Below the pieces are notes generated by a model, which did not search any database, was not told where the DNA came from, and was given only the letters and a program-made list of their open reading frames with translations. The translations under genes were made by a program, and so were the position numbers. A stretch of 64,000 nucleotides of DNA from Paenibacillus xylanexedens. Lineage in GTDB: Bacteria; Bacillota; Bacilli; Paenibacillales; Paenibacillaceae. Below, piece after piece: positions 21,901 through 27,600 of this stretch; within the stretch, counting starts at the first letter, position 1, and the number at the start of each line of letters is the position of its first letter. The stretch lies in NCBI RefSeq assembly GCF_017874615.1, contig NZ_JAGIKV010000014.1, forward strand, positions 118,099 to 182,098. Direction: 5' to 3'.

Positions 21901-24604
21901 TGGTGACACCGGCAGAATCAGCTTGAAGAGCAGCAGCGGCAGGCAGATAGTGCATATATTCCGGCACGGTAATTACAATTTTTCCGATATTTTTTCGTTG
22001 ATCCATGCAGCGGTAGGCTTCCTGCAATCTGTCCATCGGGAATGTCTGACCGATCAGGGGGCGGATGACCCCTTCTTCTACCCAATGCATCATCTCTTGC
22101 CTGTATTCCGCAAGCATTTCAGGCTGTTCCATGCCCAGCTTGCGCAGATCCAGACTGTAGAAGCTCTGGTTGTGATTGAGTCCCGACAGGTTGACCGCAT
22201 GGGCGCTTTTGAGAGCTGTCATTGCGATCTCGATGTATCTTCCGTTCCGCGCAAGACAGTTTAATCCTTTTTGTAGTGCCTCACCAGGCAGGGTATTTAG
22301 AATGACGTGTACCCCTTCTCCGTTCGTGAGCCGTTGTACTTCCTGTTCAAAATCCGTAGTGGCATAGTTGATTACATAGCTGGCGCCCATTTCGCGCAAA
22401 TAATCAAGCTTGTGCTGCATGCTGGCCGTAGCGAAAATTTCTGCACCAAAATGGCGGGCAAGCTGAATGGCTACAAGTCCGACACCTCCGGTTGCCGTTT
22501 GGATTAAAACCCGTTCGCCGGGTTGAATATTGGCTTTGCGGAAGGCGGCAATGACAGTCATGGCTACGACGGGCAGCGAGCAAGCTTCCTCATGAGTAAG
22601 CCGATCAGGTTTGGCAAACACTTGCTCTGCTTTACACGTAATGGCGGTGGCATGCGCTCCGAGAGAGGCATCTGCATAGAACACTACTTCATCGCCGGTT
22701 TTTACCGTTGTAACGGAGGAACCTGTTTCGACTACAATACCAGCTGCCTCAAAGCCTGGTGTAAAAGGATACGGCGGCATGGTCGGATACAGGCCCCGAA
22801 TACAGAGCAAATCCCCAAAATTCAGGGAAAACGCTCTGACCGAAATACGCACTTCGTCAGGCAGCAACTCCTGCACAAGGGTCTGATGAAGCTGAAGATC
22901 GTTGATCTCCGAGGGACTGCCAATATGTGTCCGATAAAAATAAGAACCCGAGGTCTTGTCATTGATTCGGGTATTAGGTGCTTTCGCGTTGCTACTGTCC
23001 ACAAAGGGAGCCGATGTATAATTGACAGATTCGGAAGGCAGCGATGTGCCCGGGAAAATGGTTGTTGCTGTATCTGATGCCATTGCAGTTGCCGGTTCTG
23101 GCTCCCAAGACTGACTCTGTAAGAGCAGCGATTCGATCGTTTTTCCGTATTCCTGCAAAATGTGTTCTGCCAGACGATCCACATTGTTATAGTCGAACAG
23201 CACGGTCGTTTGTAAGGTCAGTTTGCACTTCTGATTAAGCACGTTGACCAGATGGACGGCAATAATGGAATCGACGCCATAGTCCGAGAAGCTGCGATTG
23301 TTCTGGATTCTGGACTGCTCCATCTTGAGGTCCTCCGCGATGCTTTCACGGATCGCCTTTTTCACAAACTGTTCAGTCATCTCCGTGGTGATGATCCCAT
23401 GATCCGGAGCGGGGTGCTGCTGTTCATAGAACGACCCGCTCTGGTGTACGATATCGGCAGGACGACTGGGTTGAAAGACGTTTTTAACAACAGGTGCAGA
23501 ACAGTTAGCACGAATGACGATACCGTCACTTTTGGCGGCAATGATGTGCTGTCCATAGCGGTCTGCCTGTGCTGACGGGTAATGAACGGAATGATAGCCT
23601 TCCCGCTGAAGCATTTTTTTCCAGTTTGCGGCCGACAAGGCCGGACACCCCGGGATGCGGACATTTTCATCCGTGTATTGCCACCAACCCTCCAGCAGTC
23701 CAAAGGTCAGGTGATTTATTACGGTTTTGCGCGTAATCTCGTTTAACAGCAATTGTCCATCCTTTTTGAGTGATGCCTTGATCATGCGAAGTGTGTCTCG
23801 GATATCCGGGGTGGTATGCAGTACATTGCTCGCAATAATGAGATCGTACCTACCCGGTTCAATGCCTTGCTCGGCAAAAGGAATTTTCAAATCGGCAATT
23901 CTGTATGTCAAATAGGGTACCGAGGGGCCATACTGCTGCTCAGCATGCATGAGAAAGGCACGGGATATATCGGAATAACAGTATTCCTGTATTTTGTGTG
24001 CGACGGGTTTTAACTTTTCAAAAACGACTTCGCTTGTGCCTCCCGTACCGGCACCGATTTCCAGAATGTTTACTTTCCTGTGTCCTGTGATCTCGGACGT
24101 CAATTCATTGATTACGCTCAGCGCCTGTTCCGCAAGAGTTCCGTTGAAATAATCGGCAATGGCATGATGTTTATAAATACCTTCAACCATATGCATCGAC
24201 GAGTCGGGAAACATCACCTCGGTAGCAGCCCTATGTCCTTTGAGAATGTCCGGAAGAGCACGAATCATCGAATCGGCCAATCTCGCATAAGCGCGCACAT
24301 CGGGATGTGAGATCCAGTCAGGAAGTCTGCTCTCCCATTCCTCCCAGGATAACCGGGCCCAGGCCGCAATCTCTTCTGATTGGAGGCTTTCAACCGGACC
24401 AGGCAACTCCTGGGCATATTCTGCAAGCATCAGGCGACTTTCGATCAGCCATTTCTGATAGAATGGACGGACCGTTTTTTCAAACACAAAATGTTCGTCC
24501 ATACATCCCGTATCGTGCAGCTGCCCCCATAATAACCGAATAAGAAGCCGTTCGATGCTGCTCATCTGCTCCTGAACCGAATCCATATGTTCTGTAATGA
24601 TCAT
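6923..24604 (-). CDS. trans-AT polyketide synthase PKS-3, MT-ACP-ER-KS-DH-KR-ACP-KS-DH-KR-MT-ACP-KS-DH-KR
   Basis: Giant 5893-residue PKS carrying the end of module 2, all of modules 3 and 4, and the start of module 5. Approximate residues: C-methyltransferase 20-390 with SAM motif LEIGAGTGGTS near 181; ACP with GVDSII near 441; MDR-type enoylreductase 555-886 with the ATGGVGLVAIQ cofactor motif; KS 922-1338; DH 1532-1745; KR 2028-2260; ACP with GFDSIS near 2357; KS 2492-2928; DH 3127-3350; KR 3682-3910; methyltransferase 3962-4260; ACP with GIDSIL near 4370; KS 4470-4905; DH 5119-5340; KR 5607-5850. All three KS keep Cys-His-His. Each DH keeps His and Asp, but the first has VLGSG where a YGPG-like loop is usual, and the second and third have N or T at the Gly of HxxxGxxxxP. 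The module 4 KR has YxxxC instead of YxxxN. ATG at 24604 has an AAGGGAG site. The protein ends right after its last KR, so module 5 needs the ACP of the next protein. Confidence 0.97.
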   Translation of the reverse strand: MIITEHMDSVQEQMSSIERLLIRLLWGQLHDTGCMDEHFVFEKTVRPFYQKWLIESRLMLAEYAQELPGPVESLQSEEIAAWARLSWEEWESRLPDWISHPDVRAYARLADSMIRALPDILKGHRAATEVMFPDSSMHMVEGIYKHHAIADYFNGTLAEQALSVINELTSEITGHRKVNILEIGAGTGGTSEVVFEKLKPVAHKIQEYCYSDISRAFLMHAEQQYGPSVPYLTYRIADLKIPFAEQGIEPGRYDLIIASNVLHTTPDIRDTLRMIKASLKKDGQLLLNEITRKTVINHLTFGLLEGWWQYTDENVRIPGCPALSAANWKKMLQREGYHSVHYPSAQADRYGQHIIAAKSDGIVIRANCSAPVVKNVFQPSRPADIVHQSGSFYEQQHPAPDHGIITTEMTEQFVKKAIRESIAEDLKMEQSRIQNNRSFSDYGVDSIIAVHLVNVLNQKCKLTLQTTVLFDYNNVDRLAEHILQEYGKTIESLLLQSQSWEPEPATAMASDTATTIFPGTSLPSESVNYTSAPFVDSSNAKAPNTRINDKTSGSYFYRTHIGSPSEINDLQLHQTLVQELLPDEVRISVRAFSLNFGDLLCIRGLYPTMPPYPFTPGFEAAGIVVETGSSVTTVKTGDEVVFYADASLGAHATAITCKAEQVFAKPDRLTHEEACSLPVVAMTVIAAFRKANIQPGERVLIQTATGGVGLVAIQLARHFGAEIFATASMQHKLDYLREMGASYVINYATTDFEQEVQRLTNGEGVHVILNTLPGEALQKGLNCLARNGRYIEIAMTALKSAHAVNLSGLNHNQSFYSLDLRKLGMEQPEMLAEYRQEMMHWVEEGVIRPLIGQTFPMDRLQEAYRCMDQRKNIGKIVITVPEYMHYLPAAAALQADSAGVTTQVRTESDGLGNKSEELATYEPVAIIGMSGRFAGSRDVAELWAHLEKGDDLIQREQRWNLAKHYGADVSFCDQGSFLDNIHAFDPLFFNISGQEAAYMDPQQRIFLEEAWRTFEDAGYAGDSMRGRKCGVYVGCTEMDYGQLMGEQPPAQSFWGKAGSIIPARIAYYLDLKGPAIAVDTACSSSLVAIHLACQSLWARETEMALAGGVFIQSTPQFYMDANRAGMLSTTGRCYTFDERADGFVPGEGAGAVLLKRLSDAVRDEDHIHGVIRGTGINQDGTTNGITAPSAKSQTALEKQVYDRFGIDPASIQLVEAHGTGTRLGDPIEFQALTNAFSSYTDQKQYCALGSIKTNIGHLATAAGIAGLIKVLLSLRHKRIPASLHMEKANPNIAFGDSPFYVNTETKPWDTEKGQRRRAAISSFGFSGTNAHMVIEEAPPRPAASSDLRPGYLIALSARTADQLRQQAEQLVSYAKENSAVESLHMSYTLLTGRPHLAHRMICIARNGEQLADQLSGWLAKGESNSVTSGFVNRNEQRGNASLKRYAAECIRQCRETEDSSVYLEHLSALCEMYVQGYDLSFDKLFPISAQRIPLPTYPFAGDDYWVPAREDTQRVKKPLSAEHAFGTVLHPMVHKNTSSVKQLQYSSTFSGQEFFFKDHLVNGMKVLPGVAHLEWVCFAADTAWGDFSDSRMIRLRNVIWSAPLILNETSASFAIRFRPVEQTEGDETMHFEIVQEQGKESDQHKQVYSQGQVMLGKLPVQMERDIQTELAACTPSPVHAEAFYASSAQTGIVLGSGLRGIQSVHVGQDRVIAHLSLPQSQTLSGEEYILHPSLMDSALQVTIGYLLGIVTDQAASGRPALPFALEQLDILGPCTTEMWAVATYSSGNSRDSKIHKLDVDLCDMDGVVRIRMTGFTPRILEKDFDSQKEENVRPILMAPEWKPLEISSDQSAAKYNSHLILISDHFTGQLSSLRESFPHARCVRLATDTFASAERFEQDNALLHPLASFFTESAAHLLEEIRQMVNTETGSTLIQLVIPFEEEGQGGLLNGLAGMLLTASREHRLLTCQLIQLHSSIQTGELIDTLASESQHSENVIARYPASGIRQTRVWHELSAHSAGNSLSWKDGGVYLITGGIGGLGLALTRTLVSQIRNATILLNGRSIPNAEQQAQLQQLQLNGNHVLYRKADITSREAVQRLVQEIQSDYGELNGIIHAAGVVQDRALRLKDSKELRSVLAPKVDGTIWIDESTAHMALDFFVLFSSLAAVTGNPGQADYACANAFMDAYATYRNGLVRNGQRNGTTLAINWPLWREGRMQPGAAAEQKIRRQWGMHPMDTSIGIKLLHMAMNSGSSQVLAFYGEPDVFLSGVMPDSAGSVDQPSISNVSTAPSQSMTSVAVPSDVPESQKRTWPTGDERKRLLVSRVQDALTDHMSELLQVNRTDIFPDVEFGEYGFDSISFTDFAGILNEYYKLKLTPTVFFEHSTLRSLTGHLVGAYPKQWDTLLPEKHMDIKGLHADDSSQEKEIEGVSSNLLGQVEQAGSFSIRNPYTFPKETKDSSEQKGQIGGSITSSESHRESSLPESDHQNHKAPEPIAIIGMSGRFPMAKDIDALWNNLLQGRDCISEIPPDRWDWRAYYGDPDQAHNKTNIKWGGFMEGVAEFDPGFFGISPREAELMDPQQRLLMMYAWKAIEDAGYAPPSLSGSKMGIFVGTASSGYHRLLTQADTVIEGYTSTGHVASVGPNRMSFFLNVHGPSEPVETACSSSLVALHRAVQAIRNGDCDTAIVGGVNTILDPDYHISFNKAGMLSPDGRCKTFSDEVNGYVRGEGVGMIFLKGLRAAEQAGDHIYGLIRATDENHGGRAASLTAPNPRAQADLIKSVYSKAGVHPSTIGYIEAHGTGTPLGDPIEINGLKIAFQETLATAEPNITTSASCGLGSIKTNIGHLELAAGIAGVIKVLLQMKYKTLVKTVHYERPNPYIQLEGSPFYIVDENKAWEALHDSAGKTLPRRAGVSSFGFGGVNAHVLLEEYIPAESVANSDRTLHSAHGDSMNKSTSVCIVLSAKTEKRLQEQARQLLAALQSGRYEDRHLSQLAYTLQTGRAAMEERLALVATSIAEIEDRLDAYIHDPEKTENMYRGKIKSHRASIGALAEDADMQETVKSWVRKGKYGQLLDLWVKGLEVPWSEGYTGRTPQRISLPTYPFATERYWVPEQRERKSGQPVLTSYLHPLLQRNTSDLQGICFSSEWSGQEFFLNDHVIHNRKIMPGAACLEMARAAVEQVIPTDSSRQDRVIVFRDIYWTVLLGIELHSVTPGRLQAELRLTPLDTGEIRYEITSGENNSRSVRSEPSKRNVHHIGTISTSTRQAASYPTIDLESLLLQCGKQTMTAAECYRFFEQSGLYYGPGHQGIQRLHIGEGQVIAQLKLPPSLASTAEEYGLHPALVDSAIQACIGLPQFKEGGVTPFSLDQAVIYRACPDSVWAWVRLLPEQDASGTASKVQIDLCDDQGKIVLQFIGLTILHRPYPGEPSGVIQEDSNTFAKPLPDEKIAYATPEKQTLTPIPLSGAMTYAPSWREVSTSPDITQPRAMSFGGSGIIVGGTSRQQDVIQQWHPDLRPVAVEGDAPETKLELELKRHGVISRLIWIVPPSSIVQGPEHAVEVINEQNQGLFQTFLLIKVLINLGYDARRLDLTIITEKACNVLAGETIYPAHAGISGLAGSLAKEMPDWRVCHLDVDDVHDIGAHPERHFPGIWDGNTRAWRNGKGYESVLVNVCSTGDTHEAFRKNGVYVVIGGAGGIGEVWSEYMIRRYQARLIWIGRRAVDARIGELCRRLGELGTEPLYISADASDKHSLQEAYRQIRSLAPAIHGVVHAAVGLMDQSLSQMTPDYFRNVLSSKLDASVNMMNIFGQEPLNFMLFFSSMSSFTTPAGQAGYAAGCAFIDGMSAAAQAWKFPVKVMNWGYWAETGIASQVPAAFKQRLNQSGIGSIHPEDAMRALELLMAGGKHQLAFIQTDKPGAVEGTASDRMFMVAPEAKQVGRHQLMNRISGQQLNVKPLQQKWAAFNDEFESMLAGLLSIQLQQIISADSTNRPVAIYDRWMKESRKRIEQYTLSQQSLTTDSMWSAWEQHMNHWLLDPDFAPQVKLVDQMIRNLPEIVRGELAATHIMFPDGAMDMVQNIYKHNSAADYFNEILADTAAAYLAERLESNPQASLRILEIGAGTGGTTEKVLERIKPFAASIAEYAYTDISRAFLLHGEKTYGENHPYLNCTMLDIEKPPAEQSYDLGSYDLVIAANVLHATRNIRRTMGHVHYLLKQNGLLLLNELTHSSLFSHLTFGLLEGWWLYEDDDIRIGGSPVLGKQQWQKTLQKTGFGQAMLPAEPGESLGQQIITAFSDGYISMAIPPAEARSNHEPISSENSSVMNMDKMQTEQLSESELDSDQMWQASLTFFKRLVGEVIRMSPEHIDESELMEAYGIDSILIVQLTNQLRKHFDGVNTTLFFEHKTLASLIHYFMKQHRQELLVAVLPNLPEKVPEQTHESLIQSTVSAVEMTMQEPVLDPVKPVPITASLNLAANEPIAIIGISGKYPQADNLEQFWDNLIAGKDCITEIPEERWSLEGFYEPDRKEAARKGKSYSKWGGFIEGYADFDPLFFQLSPREVINMDPQERLFLQTVWEALEDSGYTREQMDRQYNGKVGVFAGITKSGFNLYGPPLWNEGSEWFPQTSFSSVANRVSYLLNLHGPSMPVDTMCSSSLTAIHEACESIRRGECEAAIAGGVNLYLHPSSYVALCAQQMLASDGKCKSFAQEADGFVPGEGVGVVILKQLSKAVEDGDQIHAVIRGTHINHGGKTNGYMVPNPAAQGDLIRETINKAGIDARWISYIEAHGTGTSLGDPIEMAGLARAFHQDTKDKEYCSIGSLKSNVGHMESAAGIGGLTKIILQLKHGQIAPSLHAEELNREIDFKNTPFIVQQKASDWSRPMVEVDGQMREIPRIAGVSSFGAGGANAHVIVEEYIPAPAHPSFPVTESSSGMTERKSEQPVMIVLSARNEERLVALAEKLLLYISRRTLDDQVLDKLAYTLQTGREAMEERLAFTASTIRELIARLVTIQTGKLKQVIPGIYRGRVNRTSYTPLDTEQEANKPASEDVRLAMIQVNVNRLLELWVNGAKLDWKQMYGAMTPGKMSLPTYPFEREKYWLPEAEGMPLSVANTTEADSRNTIVLHPMLHHNTSLLSEQRFTSRFSGDEFFLSDHQVGTYRVLPGVAYLEMAREAVKRSVEHADSVPEVIVLENIIWGRPVVIAAQATDVHVRLYTEEQGDIHYEVYTQDASAELLHSQGLALLKNESQELRLNLEEIRNRCIKPWTADECYQAFEQMGLHYGTAMRGIETVYTGENAVLAKLALPARVKDSVRDFVLHPSMADAALQSAIGLLLAHSMPDDYRLQTSASPLLPFALERVVFHRPCTAHMWTYIRYSKGHKPSYSLQKLDIDLCDEDGNVCVQFEGFTSKPLKGEIHMGKTSSPTESQTLMFAKEWKEQEAVVVPEVVYSRHIVMLSGPWTEQEHIMAAKLPNVQYVSLGPDPADRVGYSDLMGEQYLFAVKKAYRYVQQLLKARPEGAVLIQLLVSKRAQYKLFGGLSALLKTAELENPKIIIQIIEADDLQSTERVVQILTESSQSAGDTHIRYQNDKRYTSLWKEVGSSHSSLVELPWKDRGVYLITGGLGAIGSIIAEHIAEQAEHPVLILTGRSEPDESDRQRMALLEQMGAEVIYRRSDVSKKEAVDELMLEISRNQGGLHGIIHNAGLIRDSYMIRKELDDIQEVLAPKVAGTVHLDEASQYFKLDFFVLFSSLAGVHGNVGQADYAAANAFMDKYSEYRNERVQQGERHGFTLAINWPLWEEGGMHMNDHARQNMERISGTVPLERANAMRSLQQTLQERRSPVVVIQGEADQMRSFMGISGTAPIMNTDEAYSRSDDENYLHLVEKIRSGECTLDQLMHLK

Positions 24605-24645
24605 CTACTACACTCCCTTTGCATATCGGTCAATGTGCACTTGGT

Positions 24646-27600
24646 CTAACGATATACCGTTAACATTTGATTCTCATTTAGTACAAGCATTTCGGGTTTG
24701 CGGGTCATCTTGAGTATGACGGCTTGTTGCAAGGAACCTGACATCAGCCATTCCAGAATGGGATGGGCTTCCTCAGCTTCGATAGAACCAATGCCTTTCT
24801 GCTGCATGCTTTGCCTTACCTGCTCAGATACGACCGAACCAACGCTGCCCCAATATCCCCAGTTGACCACTTTGATCCGTCCAGGCCATTTCCTGTTCAT
24901 CTGCGAAGCCAGGGCATCGGCATAACAGCAGGCAGCCACATAGTTGCCCTGACCTGGCAATTTCATAAAGGAGTTCAGCGAAGAGAAAAACAAGACAAAA
25001 TCGGGTTGCTTCCGAAGTCGACTCATTAATGCATTCACTTGTTCACTAATTTGAACTTTGGCAGACAGCACGTTGTTGAAAATCTCCTCATCCATACGCG
25101 CCAGACTTCTGTCTGACAACACTAGTGCAGAGTGGATTATTCCATTGACCTGTCCAAACCGCTTAATGACAGACTCATAAGCCTGTTCCAGACGACCGGG
25201 AAGCGAAGCGTCTGCCTGGATATAAAGAGGCTCCGGCCCTAACTGACCCAACTGTTCGATTTTATGGCGAATCTCGGGACTCATCAGGCTTCTTCCTAGC
25301 CAGATCACTTGGGCGTTGTAAGTCGCAATCATATAACGTGTCCAGACTTCGCCAATTCCTCCGGCTCCGCCAATAACCAAATAGACCCCTCCCTGCCGAT
25401 AAGCGGCTAGTGGAACGGAATCGTATTCTACAGGCACTAATTCCTGGCGATACCATTCCTGATCCCTCCACACATATGCATTTCCGTGGGGGTCCGGGGT
25501 CAAGTCTGCAATAGCATCCATTGGGAGAATTTCGCCGCCATTCAGATCGATGACGCGAATGGCCCAATGGGCATATTCCTTAGCAAGTGAACCCGTCAAC
25601 CCATGAATAGCTGCCTGGTCCGGGTCGACGGTATCGTCGAAGGAGAGCGCCTGCGCATTCGTTGTAACGACCGTCAGGTGAAGACTTCTGGAGCCGTATC
25701 CCAGGTGCAGAAGGCTTTTGACAAATCTGAAGAAACGAGTAAGTTCGGGTACGAAGCTTTCTTGCTCTTCCCTGTTTGTTTCTGTCATGCGATTCTCGGA
25801 CATACCGGGGCGACAATACCAGATCATATGATCGCAGTCTCCCTCGGCAGCAAGCATATCCACCATCTGTGCCACAGAAGCCTGTCTCGGAAAGGTAATC
25901 TGGCGAAAAGCATCCCCTCTCGGGCATCGAATGTTCATGTCGGCATTTTGGCAGAGAATCAGAAGTTTTTCCGCCGAAAACACCTCAGTACTGGGAACGC
26001 CTTCATTTGCTGATTGCTGCTCTAATGGAGCCCACACCGTTGTAAGAACGGCCAGTTTAGCATTATTTTCAGCTGTTGCCGCTGCCGCCGACATCGTCAG
26101 ATCTTGTGTCCAGGGCTCCAGTGCATGCAGATTATTTAGATGATCCCCGAGCTGCTTAGTCAAGCCAGCTTCCTCTGAGGACCAATCCTGCTGGGATTGG
26201 GGCGTGGCAGCCCACTTCCGTAACGCCAAACCTTCAAACTTCGCGCAAAGCAATCCATCATCACTATAGAGCGCGAGATCATAACGAGGCATGGAATGCC
26301 CAGGCCTACTGCCCGCGGTATAACGGACTTCTACCCACATCACAGAAGAACATGGTCTGTAAATCTCTGCTTGTTGCAGTGCATAAGGCAGCCAGGGCTC
26401 AGGCGAAAGAGCTTCTTCCTGGCTCAACTGGCTCAAATCCATAGCAAGTGCCAGACAGGCCTGAAAAGCCGAATCTAGCATGGATGGGTGGAGTCCGTAT
26501 TCCTCCAGACTTTCTGTACCCGACAATGGCATGGCTAGTCGTGCCATAACGCTGTGCTGACCCGTATACAAATGTGAGATGCAGCGATGAGTGCTTCCAT
26601 AAAGCAGACCTATTCGAGAAAAAATTTGATAACCTCTCTCAGGTGGAACGATCTTGTTGCCATGACGCTTATGCCAATCAGCAGGTTGGAATACAGGCGT
26701 GTCCCCTGTGGAGCGGATTAGGGAAACGAATCCTTGACTGCATAATACGGATGGAGCCTCGGCCTTCGTATTGCTTGTAATTTCAAACCGGTACCCCTGT
26801 TGGTGTCGCTCGGCCTGCAATTCAAGATGTACAGACAACGGCTGATCCTCTACAGATGCGGGATGCAACCATACCAGATCATGCAGACGAATATGATCGT
26901 TTCCGTTGTGCTCTCTGTTATGTTCTTCGGGCGGCAGGGAATGACGTAGAGCTGCTGCAGCCATCTCCAGATGAGCCGCTCCGGGTAATATGCTCACCCC
27001 TCTTACTTGATGATCACGCAGAAATGATTCGTTTCCGGTAAAACGTGAGCTAAACCGCTGACTGCCCAAATAACTGGTGTTTTTATGCAGCAGCGGATGC
27101 AGCCATTCTGTCTGGCTTCGCGCTACGACGTTTGTGTTTTCAAAGCCTTCATTCCCTGATGAGGAGGAGGATAAAGAAGGTATCATGTGATGCTCTTCCG
27201 CAAAAGGATATCCCGGCAGGCTAATTCGCTGTGGTTTAGCCGTTCCATACCATTGCTGCCAATCCAACTTCATTCCGCGAACCCATTGCTCCAGAAGCCG
27301 AACTGTTTTTCGTTTGCGCATCCAGCTTGCTGCCAGTTCCTGCATATCGTCATCGTCTACAAGTCGATTGTCATTCCGTTCAATATCGATCTCTCCGGTG
27401 AATATCTGTTCATGTGCCGTTTCCCCGGTGAGATACGCCTGCAATTTGCTTACCATCTCCTTGATGGTATAAGCCGTGAAAGCACATCTGCATTCCATCT
27501 CTTCTCTTCCGGTTTGCAGTGTGTAGGCGATCCGGGCGAGATGTAAGTCCGTATAAGCGTTATCCTGAACGGCTTGCGCAAGCTGTCTCACCTTTATGCT